Shown here in pieces: positions 18,028 to 26,832 of a DNA stretch of 64,000 bases. Below the pieces are notes generated by a model. The model did no database searches, was not told the origin of the DNA, and was given only the letters and a program-made list of their open reading frames with translations. The first letter of the stretch is position 1, and each line of letters starts with the position of its first letter. A program made the translations under genes and the position numbers. The DNA is from Kordiimonas marina (GTDB taxonomy: Bacteria > Pseudomonadota > Alphaproteobacteria > Sphingomonadales > Kordiimonadaceae): contig NZ_JAINDF010000005.1 in assembly GCF_023006325.1 (NCBI RefSeq), positions 186,001-250,000 on the forward strand, given 5' to 3'.

Positions 18028-18815
18028 GCCGGCTGTCCCCCGGTGGCTTTCCAGGTGGCGACAAAGTCGGCGACCTCGCTTGCGCTGTCGGGGACGCTGA
18101 GGCCGGTCAGGCGTTGAAGCTTATCGGTGCTCAGTTCATTGAACACCGTGGGGGCGTCGGCCTTGAATTCGGAGTTTGAACCGATGTGCCGGTGCAATTG
18201 GCCAAGGTTCACCGTACCGCGGCCGCCGACATTGACCACTTCGCCCGTGATGCCCTTGCCGATCAGCGCCCAGACCTGCGCGGCGACACGGTCGGTCGAG
18301 CAATATTGAAGCTCGGACGCGGGCGACAGCCACACGGGGCCACCCGTGAGCATGTCGAAGGTCGGGTTCTTCTTGAGGTTGGGCCCAACCATGCCGCCCA
18401 TGCGGATGACAAGCGGGGCGTCGTGCGCGCCCATCACCAGCTGTTCGGCCATATATTTATGCAGGCCGTAACGGCTGGTGGTCTTCACATCGATCACCTG
18501 GCCTTCGTCTGTTGTGTCGGCCGTAATGGGGGCGGGATACACGTCCCCGGATGACAGGAAGACATATTTGTCGGCCTTGAAGGCCTCAAGGCTGTCGGCG
18601 ACGCTGCGCACCGACATGTCGAAGTCGGCCAAGGGGTCCTGCACGCTGATATATTTGCGCGAATTGCCGTTCGCGTTGATGACCAGGTCGCACGATGTGC
18701 CGCGGAAGCTGTCATAGGTCGCGCGGTCGATAATCCGGTAGTCGAGCGCAAGGCTGTCGAACAGTCGCGCGAAGGCGCTGCCGACAAAGCCATTGCCGCC
18801 GATCACATAGATCAT
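18024..18815 (-). CDS. NAD-dependent epimerase/dehydratase family protein
   Basis: 263 residues. It has an extended-SDR Rossmann motif (GGNGFVGSAFARL), a catalytic Ser in FLSSGDVYP and YGLHK as YxxxK. It is shorter than its neighbours and likely acts as a reductase or epimerase on a keto-sugar nucleotide. Both ends overlap neighbouring genes by about four bases, so translation is probably coupled to the GDP-fucose synthase-like gene before it and HddC after it. With these it may modify GDP-heptose, as in 6-deoxy-heptose pathways. The reaction is not identifiable from sequence alone. Confidence 0.75.
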   Translation of the reverse strand: MIYVIGGNGFVGSAFARLFDSLALDYRIIDRATYDSFRGTSCDLVINANGNSRKYISVQDPLADFDMSVRSVADSLEAFKADKYVFLSSGDVYPAPITADTTDEGQVIDVKTTSRYGLHKYMAEQLVMGAHDAPLVIRMGGMVGPNLKKNPTFDMLTGGPVWLSPASELQYCSTDRVAAQVWALIGKGITGEVVNVGGRGTVNLGQLHRHIGSNSEFKADAPTVFNELSTDKLQRLTGLSVPDSASEVADFVATWKATGGQPA

Positions 18816-19762
18816 AGCCTGATCCCGTCACCCTTGGTGGCATAGTTGGCTGAGAGCCATTTGATGGTCTTCCTCAGGCCTTCCTCAAGGCTGGTCGGGC
18901 AGCTGAGGCCAAGGCCGGCCATCTTCTCGGTCGCGAAGATCTTGATCATCTGGCCGTCGGGCTTGTCGGTGTCCCACTTGATGTTGCCTTCAAAGCCGGT
19001 CAGCTTGGCGATGGTTTCCGCCAGTTCCCTGATCGGTGTCGAAGACCCGCTCGAGATATTCACGGGGCCAACCTCGTCATAGCTCTCGATGAAGAAGGGG
19101 ATGGTCTTGGCCACATCGCCCGCGTAGACGAAATCGCGCTGCGGCGCGCCCGTGCCCCACATTGTCACCTCGGTTACGCCATTCAGCTGCGCCTCATAAT
19201 AGCGGCGCACCATGGCGGGAACCACGTGGCTGTCGCGCTCGATGAAATTGTCATATTCGCCGTACATGTTGCCGGGAATGATGACGGTTGCGTTCAGGCC
19301 GTACTGGTCTTTGTAGGACCGGGCGGCGACAACGCCCATCATCTTGGCGGTCGAATAACCGGCGCTTTCCTTCTGCGGATAGCCGCAAAACAGCTGCGTC
19401 TCGTCGATCGGGCTCTTGGCCGTGGCGGGATAGGAACAGCCGCCCATCGGGTAGACAAGCTTGCTCACCCCGTGCCGTGCCGCCGCGTCGAAGGTCAGCG
19501 CCGTCAGAAGCGTATTCCGGTAATAGAAATCCGCCGGGAAGGCCCGGTTGGCGCCGATGCCGCCCGAATAGGCGGCATAGTGCACCACGACATCGGGCTT
19601 GATGTCGGTGAACATCTGGTCCACCGCCTTCGGGTCCATCAGGTCATAATTGGACGAATCGACGCAGACGACGTTTTCGGCACCGTAGCGGTCCTTGAGG
19701 ACGGGGGCGGTATGCCGGCCCAGGAAGCCGGTCGCGCCGGTAAGGAGGATCTTCTTGGCCAT
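18812..19762 (-). CDS. GDP-L-fucose synthase-like epimerase/reductase
   Basis: 316 residues. The N-terminal motif GATGFLGRH is followed by the segment PDVVVHYAAYSGGIGANRAFPADF, typical of GDP-4-keto-6-deoxymannose epimerase/reductases (the GGI-AN block), then YPMGGCSYP with the catalytic Ser, YSTAK as YxxxK, and TMWGTGAPQRDFVYAGDVA. Family enzymes turn GDP-4-keto-6-deoxy sugars into L-fucose or related deoxy-sugars. No GDP-mannose 4,6-dehydratase gene is evident in the window. Given the GDP-heptose genes nearby, a heptose substrate is at least as likely as mannose. Three bases separate it from the upstream gene. Confidence 0.8.
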   Translation of the reverse strand: MAKKILLTGATGFLGRHTAPVLKDRYGAENVVCVDSSNYDLMDPKAVDQMFTDIKPDVVVHYAAYSGGIGANRAFPADFYYRNTLLTALTFDAAARHGVSKLVYPMGGCSYPATAKSPIDETQLFCGYPQKESAGYSTAKMMGVVAARSYKDQYGLNATVIIPGNMYGEYDNFIERDSHVVPAMVRRYYEAQLNGVTEVTMWGTGAPQRDFVYAGDVAKTIPFFIESYDEVGPVNISSGSSTPIRELAETIAKLTGFEGNIKWDTDKPDGQMIKIFATEKMAGLGLSCPTSLEEGLRKTIKWLSANYATKGDGIRL

Positions 19763-19765
19763 GGT

Positions 19766-20704
19766 CTAGACGTTCGTGTAGCGGTTGTTCGAGATCATCC
19801 GGTAGCCCTTGACGAGCTCCTGGATGCCGAAATCAAGCGAGTACTGCGGCTTGAAGCCCGTCTTTTCGATCTTCTCATTGGAGACGATATAATCGCGCTT
19901 GTCGGGGTCTTCGCCGTCCAGGCTTTCGACAAATTCGAATTCAGGCACATGCTGCTTGATCTTCTGGCACAGCTCGAGCTTGGAGAGGTTGGCGTCCGAA
20001 AGGCCGACATTGTAGGGCTCGTTCTTCATGGTCTCGAAATTTTCGATCCCGTGCAGGAAAGCGCGGACAACGTCGCGGATATGGATGTAGTTCCGCTTGA
20101 AGTGCGGCTCGAAGATCGACAGGAAACGGTCCTTGACCGCGCGGTAGGTGAAATCGTTCACTAGAAGGTCGATCCGCATGCGCGGTGCCATGCCGAATAC
20201 CGTCGCCAGGCGGAAGGTGATGCAGTTGCCGGCGTCCAGCGTCGCGGCTTCGGCTTCCACTTTGGTGCGGCCATAAAGCGAAACCGGGCGCAGGGGCGAT
20301 TCTTCGGTACAGAACTTGCCGCTTTCGCCGATCCCGTAGCCTGAGTTGGTCACCGGCATCATGATGCGCTGGTCTTTGCTGCGCAGCTTGAGGATCGACA
20401 GCACCGCGTCGCGGTTCAGCGTTTCGCAGCCCACCGTGTCGCGGGCGCACATCGGCGCGCCCACAAGGGCGGCAAGCGGGATGACGATGTCGGCTTTGGG
20501 GACATACTTTTCAAGGATACGTACGTCACGCGCGTCGCCGTTGACGACATCGAATTTCTCATAGGCGCAGCAGGCAGCAAGGCTGTTCTGGCCGAACAGG
20601 AAATTGTCGATGACCGTGACATGGTGTCCCCTTGCCAGCAGTTCGGGGACAAGCACGGAACCGATATAACCGGCGCCACCAGTGACCAATACTTTCAGGC
20701 TCAA
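19766..20704 (-). CDS. NAD-dependent epimerase/dehydratase family protein
   Basis: 312 residues of the extended SDR family, first gene of the leftward sugar-nucleotide operon. It has the Rossmann motif TGGAGYIGSVLV, then VTNSGYGIGESG with the active-site Ser region, YGRTK as YxxxK, and an FKRNYIHIRDVVRAF substrate block. It belongs to the broad UDP-glucose 4-epimerase-like group, but the middle part is unlike GalE. The sugar is unknown; its position next to the fucose synthase-like gene suggests it works on the same nucleotide-linked sugar. Confidence 0.8.
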   Translation of the reverse strand: MSLKVLVTGGAGYIGSVLVPELLARGHHVTVIDNFLFGQNSLAACCAYEKFDVVNGDARDVRILEKYVPKADIVIPLAALVGAPMCARDTVGCETLNRDAVLSILKLRSKDQRIMMPVTNSGYGIGESGKFCTEESPLRPVSLYGRTKVEAEAATLDAGNCITFRLATVFGMAPRMRIDLLVNDFTYRAVKDRFLSIFEPHFKRNYIHIRDVVRAFLHGIENFETMKNEPYNVGLSDANLSKLELCQKIKQHVPEFEFVESLDGEDPDKRDYIVSNEKIEKTGFKPQYSLDFGIQELVKGYRMISNNRYTNV

Positions 20705-20944
20705 GATAATCTCCTATTTATTCTTGGCTTGCCGGCCCTGTGTCGGGAGGTGAAGCCGGCGTCATTTCTATAGTCGGCGATGGTATCACATTCAGGCCAC
20801 CGGGTAGGGGCTTCGATCAGCGCTTCACATCGACAATGTAATTAGTATATCTAGTTAGAAACGTCGTTGTTGCTTGCCCTTTCGCAGACACATGATTTCT
20901 TGTAAAAATTTCAAAAATTTAAATACAGGCACCAGTTTAGTACC

Positions 20945-22204
20945 ATGACAGATATACCAAAAAAAGTGCTAATTTACGGCACTAACTATGCCCCTGAACC
21001 CATCGGCATCCCGCGCTATACAACGGAAATGGCAGAGGATATCGCTGCTGGCGGCGCCGACGTGACCGTGATCGCGGCAGCCCCCCTCTATCCTGACTGG
21101 AAGAAGAGGGATGGCTACCGCTACGGCTTCTATTCGTGCGAAACGCTGAACGGCGTCAGGGTCATCCGCGTGCCGACCTATGCCCCGGCCGATACCGGCT
21201 TCAAGCACCGCATTCTTTATGAACTTGTTTTCTTTATCTTTTCCCTGCCGCTTCTCATCTGGTTCCTGTTTTCGCGTTGGCAGGCGGTGATCATCACCCT
21301 GCCGCCGCTTATTCTGGGGATGGCGACGCTTCTGCCGTGGCGCAAGGCCAGGAAGGTGCTGATCGTCAAGGACCTGCAGCTCGATATCGGGCAGAATATG
21401 GGCGCAATCCGCAACAAGACAGTGATCGGCTTTCTGGCGTGGATGGAGCGGCTGTTTTTCCGCCGCGCAGATCTCGTGACCGCGGTGAGCCGCAAGATGC
21501 TGGACCGCCTGGTCGAGAAAGGCGCAGCGCCCTCGAAAGCGCGGCTCTTCCCCGACTGGGTGGATATGGCGCATCTGTCGCCGGCCTCGGATGCCGACTG
21601 CCTGGCCATGCGTGGGCGACTGGGCCTGCCCGAAGGCAAGACCATTGTCGGCTATTCCGGCAACCTGGCGCGCAAACAGGGGATCGAGCTGGTCCTTGAT
21701 GTCGCGAAGGATTTTCAGGACAGCGGCCGGACGGATGTGCATTTCATTATCTGCGGCGGCGGACCCGCCAAGGACCAGCTGAGGCAGGACTGCGAGGCAA
21801 TGGCGCTTGCAAATGTCACGCTTGGCGATTTGCAGCCCGAGGCGCTTCTGCCCACGTTGATTACCACCATGGACGTGCACCTGATCCCGCAGCGCAATGA
21901 GGTCAGCGACCTTGTCATGCCGGGCAAGATGTTCAACATCATGTCATGCCAGCGCCCCCTAGTGGTGACAGCGCCCGCCGGCAGTTCAATTGCCGAGGTG
22001 ATGGAAACCTCAGCCGCCGGCTATGCCATCCCGCGGGAGCAGATCGGCGATATCATCGCCGCGGTGAAAGCGCTCTGCGACGATTCGCAAACCCGTGAAA
22101 AGATGGGCGTCGCGGGCAGGGCCTATATCGAGACCGAGATGAAAAAGCGGCCCGTGCTCAACACCTTTTACAAGGATGCGGGGCTGGACAATCTGGTTCG
22201 CTAG
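20945..22204 (+). CDS. Glycosyltransferase, WcaI-like (GT4)
   Basis: 419 residues. The N-terminus (KVLIYGTNYAPEPIGIPRYT) and the early APLYPDWKKRDGYRYGFY segment match the WcaI glycosyltransferases of colanic-acid type clusters. A membrane-associated hydrophobic patch lies near residues 95-135, and the GT-B donor domain follows (GYSGNLARKQGIELVLDVA, then VMPGKMFNIMSCQRPLV). It transfers a sugar from a nucleotide donor to the growing lipid-linked repeat unit on the cytoplasmic face of the membrane. It runs divergently from the sugar-nucleotide operon across a 240-base AT-rich gap and converges on the next gene. Confidence 0.86.
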   Translation: MTDIPKKVLIYGTNYAPEPIGIPRYTTEMAEDIAAGGADVTVIAAAPLYPDWKKRDGYRYGFYSCETLNGVRVIRVPTYAPADTGFKHRILYELVFFIFSLPLLIWFLFSRWQAVIITLPPLILGMATLLPWRKARKVLIVKDLQLDIGQNMGAIRNKTVIGFLAWMERLFFRRADLVTAVSRKMLDRLVEKGAAPSKARLFPDWVDMAHLSPASDADCLAMRGRLGLPEGKTIVGYSGNLARKQGIELVLDVAKDFQDSGRTDVHFIICGGGPAKDQLRQDCEAMALANVTLGDLQPEALLPTLITTMDVHLIPQRNEVSDLVMPGKMFNIMSCQRPLVVTAPAGSSIAEVMETSAAGYAIPREQIGDIIAAVKALCDDSQTREKMGVAGRAYIETEMKKRPVLNTFYKDAGLDNLVR

Positions 22205-22213
22205 GCCGCGCGC

Positions 22214-23005
22214 CTAGCTCTGCTTCGTGTTGAAACGTGTGGCAAAATAGGCCGGGTCGGCATCGATGGTGCCGTCCATCTCCTTCAGCCACGGCTGGAG
22301 GGCAAGACCTTCTTTCCTGACCCAGAAACCGAAGCGGTTGGCCTGTTTGGGGAACAGCTTCAGGAAACAGTAAATGGCCGGCATCGCCACCATATACAGA
22401 AGTTTCTTCAAGGGGTTACGCGCCATTTTGATGCGGCCGGTGGGCAAGGTGGTGTTATAGAAATACTTGATGTCATGCACCCATTCGGGGTGCGCCGTGT
22501 TCATGGTCTTGACCAGGTCGCGCTCGGTCCAGCGGTAGACGAAATTCGGGATGCTACTGTAGGAGACGCCGCCATAGCGCAACCCGTTGTCGGCGACGGC
22601 TTCAAGCTCATAGTCGGCCACATAGCCAATGGCACAGCCCGCGCGGATGAGCGCGCTGTCGCGGCTTTCCATGATGACAATGCCCTTGCGTGCCACGCGG
22701 TACATCTCAAGGAGCGACCGGTGCGGCGACCGGCAGTGGTGCAGGCCCTCATGGACCGCGACGACATCGAATTCACCGTCATCAAACGACAGGTTTTCGG
22801 CGTCTTCCCTGGCCCAGCGGTAAGGGGCTTCGACCCGGTCGGCGAAGCTTGTGTCCAGGCTCGAAAGCGTCACGTTGGTGAAGCCCAGCGCCTTGAGTTC
22901 GCGGTAGTCCAGTTCGCCGCCGCACACGACCAGAAGGCTGTCGGACCTGTCGATCCGGCCCTCTTTGAGCAGCCTGCCAAAGACCATTTGGTAAAATGAA
23001 GTCAC
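22214..23005 (-). CDS. SAM-dependent methyltransferase, class I
   Basis: 263 residues with a methyltransferase type-11 fold: glycine-poor but recognisable motif I (LLVVCGGELDYREL), an acidic loop (LSSLDTSF), and post-motif FDVVAVHEGLHHCRSPHRSLLEMYRVARKGIVIME. The second half includes a hydrophobic segment (LLYMVAMPAIYCFLKLFP) that may touch the membrane. It likely methylates a sugar of the repeat unit. The GTG at 23005 has GGAGA in front; ATG 22987 is an alternative. Substrate unknown. Confidence 0.72.
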   Translation of the reverse strand: MTSFYQMVFGRLLKEGRIDRSDSLLVVCGGELDYRELKALGFTNVTLSSLDTSFADRVEAPYRWAREDAENLSFDDGEFDVVAVHEGLHHCRSPHRSLLEMYRVARKGIVIMESRDSALIRAGCAIGYVADYELEAVADNGLRYGGVSYSSIPNFVYRWTERDLVKTMNTAHPEWVHDIKYFYNTTLPTGRIKMARNPLKKLLYMVAMPAIYCFLKLFPKQANRFGFWVRKEGLALQPWLKEMDGTIDADPAYFATRFNTKQS

Positions 23006-23050
23006 GTGCTGTTTTCTCCGGCACCCGCCAAGCGGCAGGCTATAAACAAA

Positions 23051-24238
23051 TCAGGAATCCAGGATACTGCAAAACCGCTTTTGAAACTCACTGCGGGAAT
23101 GGGGCCAATTCTGAAGGTCGGGGCCTGCCTTTGACAAGCCCTTTCCGGCATTTTCCAGGATGCGGACGACGGCCTGGCCGACGGTTCCCTTATTTTCGTC
23201 GACGATCTCGCCGAACCTGGTGTCTGTCACCACCTCGGCCAGCCAGGTGCCTGCGGTCACGATCGGCCGGGTGCTGGAGGCGATGGTATCGATCAAAACC
23301 CCCGACGTCTGGTGGCGGTAGCGCGCCCTGTCATACAGCATCAGCGAAAAGTCGGCCGAGGCAAGCTGCGTGTGATAGGCATCGCCCGGCAGCGGAGCGG
23401 CAATCAACTGGTCACCGCTGCCCATAAGCGCTGTCACGTCGTCAATCGCTGCTTTCAGCTTCGGGTCGCTGTCGTCCTTGTGACGGAAGGCATTCACGAT
23501 GAAGCGCACCGGCAAGCCAGCATCCTTGACCGCGCGGATGATGGCAGGCAGGTGCAGGAAGCCTTTTTCGGTCGCCGCGCGGCCGGAATAGAGAACGGTC
23601 AGGACGCCGTCATCGGCAGCCGCAGCCTGCCCGGGGGTTGCCTCAAGCGGCGGGTTCGGGATCGGCAGCACATGCACCGGCCGACCGGACAGCGGTTCAT
23701 ATTCCACCCTCAAGCCCTGGCTGTCGGTCACGAAGATGACATTGGCACCCAGAACTTTGGCGAGCCTTCTGAGCGCAAACCCGTAGAGGCGCGCAATGGG
23801 CGCGGGGCTTTCCTGCCGGGCGTCGAGCTTCAGGGTCGTGGCCCGAAGCATCACCACCAGCCGGCCCTTCAGGCCGCGCGCGGCGGCGGCAAGAGCCAAA
23901 ATCTGGTAGGGAAACACCTGCTGGGCGAAGAAGACCGTGTCTTCGTTGTCGGCTTGCGCGAACGCTTTTCTGATCTCCCGTCGCGTGGTGGTCAGGTGTA
24001 CCCAGAGCTTGAGGAACGGCCTGAGGAGCGAGTTGTCCGAGATCGGGCTTGTCGGGCTATGGCTGAACCAGGGCCTGACCGCCGCAGGGCCGAGCGCGTT
24101 GAAACCGCAGGTCCTGTTGGCGAAGACCTCCACGCTCCAGCCGGCGTCAGCGAAGGCGCGCGCGATATTGCTGTCGTACTCATACGAATGCCCCGCCATG
24201 TCGCTGAGCCCGAAGTCGAGGAATACCAGCTTTTGCAT
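23051..24238 (-). CDS. Glycosyltransferase (GT4-like)
   Basis: 395 residues with a GT-B fold. The N-terminal half has KLVFLDFGLSDMAGHSYEYD and the donor half has VLTVLYSGRAATEKGFLHLPAIIRA and FSLMLYDRARYRHQTSGVLIDTIAS. No membrane helix is evident. It likely adds one sugar of the repeat unit. It is followed by the SAM methyltransferase gene on the same strand, 45 bases away. Donor and acceptor are not deducible. Confidence 0.72.
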   Translation of the reverse strand: MQKLVFLDFGLSDMAGHSYEYDSNIARAFADAGWSVEVFANRTCGFNALGPAAVRPWFSHSPTSPISDNSLLRPFLKLWVHLTTTRREIRKAFAQADNEDTVFFAQQVFPYQILALAAAARGLKGRLVVMLRATTLKLDARQESPAPIARLYGFALRRLAKVLGANVIFVTDSQGLRVEYEPLSGRPVHVLPIPNPPLEATPGQAAAADDGVLTVLYSGRAATEKGFLHLPAIIRAVKDAGLPVRFIVNAFRHKDDSDPKLKAAIDDVTALMGSGDQLIAAPLPGDAYHTQLASADFSLMLYDRARYRHQTSGVLIDTIASSTRPIVTAGTWLAEVVTDTRFGEIVDENKGTVGQAVVRILENAGKGLSKAGPDLQNWPHSRSEFQKRFCSILDS

Positions 24239-24289
24239 ATCAGTTTCGTTCCACTATCCGCCGGTTGGTTGTCGCGGTCCCGCGCTAGA

Positions 24290-25276
24290 TTATTGCTTGG
24301 CGAAAATGCGGTCGATCCGCCCGGTCTCGGCGTGCGGCAATGCGAGGATATTCAGCGCCTCGGGCCCGATCTCGTCCTTCAGGTCGATCGGGTAAAGAAG
24401 CCGGTCGTCGTTCGCGATGGCATAAAAGGCCAGCTTGTCGCCGAAGGTTTCCTCAAGCGCGGCGTCGATCAGGTGCCGCTTGCCGCCCGCGCTTTCGGGC
24501 AGATATTCGATCTGCATGATCGGCAGGATACCCCGGCCGACAAGCCCGCTCATGCCGCGGATGACCGAGGGCTCGTGGCCCTCTACGTCTATTTTCAGCA
24601 CGATTTTCTGGTCGGCTGTTAGGTCTTTCAGCAGGTCATCGATGCGCAGGATGTCAACGCTGACGGTTCCCTGTCCCGCCGTCTCGGTTGCTTCGAGCGT
24701 GCCCTCAAGGCTGTTGGTGCGGGTCAGCGTCGCGCTGCCCTTGTGGTCGCTTGCACCCGCCTGGATCAGGTTCAACTGGTCGGGGCTGCCGCAGGTCCGG
24801 CGCAGGAAGGAGAAATTGTCGGGATCGGGCTCAAGCGCATAATAGGCCTTGCCGCCGGTCATCAGCCCCAGGATGTGGATGACATAAAGCCCCACGTTGG
24901 CGCCGACGTCCACAAACACGTCGTCCTTGTCGACCAGCCGGGTCATCAGCATGACCTCAAGCGGTTCGGCCGGCATGAAGCCCGAAAGATAGTGAAACTC
25001 GGCGCTGGTCATATCAAGGGCGCATGCTCCCCCGAAGGCCGAACGGAAGGGCACCGAGGTGATGTGCGAAGAAATGAACGGCAGGCGGCCCAGAAGCCGC
25101 AATAAGGACCGCCGACCGCGTGGCAGCGGCCAATGCAGATAGGCGCCATAGGCCAGGCGCGACAGAAGGCTGCCGGTGCAGCGCAGGACCATCTGGTCCG
25201 GCCCTTTGCGCCACGGTACCCAAGCCCGGGCTTCCTGTTTGTCGATTGGTGCAACCACCGCCATGTCTGCATTCAT
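24290..25276 (-). CDS. FkbM-family methyltransferase
   Basis: 328 residues. Motif I FVDVGANVGLYVIHILGLMT lies near residue 122, an acidic residue pair follows in YYALEPDPDNFSFLRR, and KIDVEGHEPSVIRGM near residue 225 is the hallmark of the FkbM group. These proteins O-methylate sugars or other hydroxyls using S-adenosylmethionine. Within this locus it probably methylates a polysaccharide sugar. It lies between the flippase gene and a glycosyltransferase on the same strand, so co-transcription is likely. Confidence 0.85.
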   Translation of the reverse strand: MNADMAVVAPIDKQEARAWVPWRKGPDQMVLRCTGSLLSRLAYGAYLHWPLPRGRRSLLRLLGRLPFISSHITSVPFRSAFGGACALDMTSAEFHYLSGFMPAEPLEVMLMTRLVDKDDVFVDVGANVGLYVIHILGLMTGGKAYYALEPDPDNFSFLRRTCGSPDQLNLIQAGASDHKGSATLTRTNSLEGTLEATETAGQGTVSVDILRIDDLLKDLTADQKIVLKIDVEGHEPSVIRGMSGLVGRGILPIMQIEYLPESAGGKRHLIDAALEETFGDKLAFYAIANDDRLLYPIDLKDEIGPEALNILALPHAETGRIDRIFAKQ

Positions 25277-25342
25277 AGTATCGGTCCGGCTCCGTAAGGA
25301 TCAAAAAAATCGTAGACTGAAAAAAGGGGCGGTGCGGAAAAA

Positions 25343-26722
25343 TCAGAGATGCAGCCAAGCCCAGGGAACAATGATAGCGGCTGGAATCAATAAGGGTAGC
25401 GAATATTTGGCCACCCCAAGAATTGACGCGTTGTGGAACGAATATTTGTAAATCAGGCTTCTTGAGATCAGCCCGAGCACGATCATCACCGCGCGCGCCA
25501 GCAATATGCCCGGCATGGCGAACATCAGGCCGAGCACGGCCGTGCATATGGTCGACAGGATCGCGTAGGAAACCGAAAAGACGGTCACGACGCGTATCTT
25601 GCCGATAACATTGGCGACGCTTGTTTGGGCGGTGCTGGTTGATTGGAAGGCGAAGAACCACAGGATGATGACAAAGGCGTGGTAGACCTTGGTTGCCGTT
25701 TCCGCGTCGATCCAGAGCGAGAGCAGGATGTGCCCGGTAAAGGTCAGCGTCAGGGCGACAAGCCCGCTGACGATGCTCATGCCGAGGATGACCCGCTCGA
25801 ACACCATGCGGCACCATTCAAAGTCCTTGGCGCGGTTCGCGACCATGGGGGTCACGAAGGCCGCACCCTGAATAACCACGCTCATGACAGCGCCGGCCGC
25901 ACTGAAGGCGATGTTATAATAGCCGAGGCTGGCAAAACCCAGGGTGCCGACGATGATGAAACGGTCGGCGCTGCTGGATGCGAAACTGAATATGGCCTGC
26001 AGCCATACACCGCGGCTGTAGGGCAGGATGCGCCGCCGGAAATAATTGAGGTTGAAGCCCCCGCCCACGGTAACCTGCTGTTGGACCTTGAGGTAGGTCC
26101 ACATACCGGCGGCCACGATGGCGGTGGCGGCAATTTGCCCGAGGAAGACGAAGACGAGGTTCCTGGTGATGAGCGCGAGCGTGATCGCAAACGACTGGGA
26201 CAGGACCTGCTGGGTTATTTCCGCGGCGGCGACAGCCCGGTAGCGCATCAGTCCACGCGCGACTTCCACGAACAGGAAATGCTGCATATAGGGAAACACG
26301 CCGATGGCGCAGATGGTGGTGAAGGTCGTCAGGTCCAGGCTGCCCACCTTCGGGGTGGGGATGCCCAAAAGCGCCATGACCGGCGCGATCAGCAGGCAAA
26401 TGGCGGCAAACAGGGTCGAGAGGGCGAGATAGACAAACCAGGCCGAGTTTTTCACTTCCCTGAGCAGCCGCGCCTTCCTGCGGTGTTCAGCCACGAATTT
26501 GGCGACGCTCTGGCTCATGCCCATGTCAAGCAGCATGCCCGACGTGATGAGCGTGTTATAAAGCACGAGCGCGCCGTAATTCTCCACGCCCAGCGTTTTC
26601 AGAAGAAGCGGCACCAGGGCAAGCTGCAACAGGATGCCCGTCACGCGTCCGGCGGCATTGGCGCTGTAGGCGGAGAACAGCGCGCGTAGTTGGTGTTTTC
26701 CAAGTAGCCGGCGCAAATACAC
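25343..26722 (-). CDS. Polysaccharide flippase (Wzx-like, MATE/MOP superfamily)
   Basis: 459 residues with about 12 to 14 hydrophobic helices spread over the whole chain. The N-terminal YSANAAGRVTGILLQLALVPL and the block LYNTLITSGMLLDMGMSQSVAKFVAEHRRK resemble Wzx/RfbX flippases. It would move the lipid-linked repeat unit from the cytoplasmic to the periplasmic side for polymerisation by the Wzy-like protein at 29595. The frame starts with GTG at 26722 with no strong ribosome site, so the start is uncertain. Confidence 0.87.
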   Translation of the reverse strand: MYLRRLLGKHQLRALFSAYSANAAGRVTGILLQLALVPLLLKTLGVENYGALVLYNTLITSGMLLDMGMSQSVAKFVAEHRRKARLLREVKNSAWFVYLALSTLFAAICLLIAPVMALLGIPTPKVGSLDLTTFTTICAIGVFPYMQHFLFVEVARGLMRYRAVAAAEITQQVLSQSFAITLALITRNLVFVFLGQIAATAIVAAGMWTYLKVQQQVTVGGGFNLNYFRRRILPYSRGVWLQAIFSFASSSADRFIIVGTLGFASLGYYNIAFSAAGAVMSVVIQGAAFVTPMVANRAKDFEWCRMVFERVILGMSIVSGLVALTLTFTGHILLSLWIDAETATKVYHAFVIILWFFAFQSTSTAQTSVANVIGKIRVVTVFSVSYAILSTICTAVLGLMFAMPGILLARAVMIVLGLISRSLIYKYSFHNASILGVAKYSLPLLIPAAIIVPWAWLHL

Positions 26723-26832
26723 GTCCTGAATTACCTTTGGTAGGTTACGTTATTTTCTCGCTATCAGATTGATGACCGGCGAGAGGGGGCTTGCAGACAG
26801 TTTTGTTTTGTCGATGAGGGATACATATTGCT

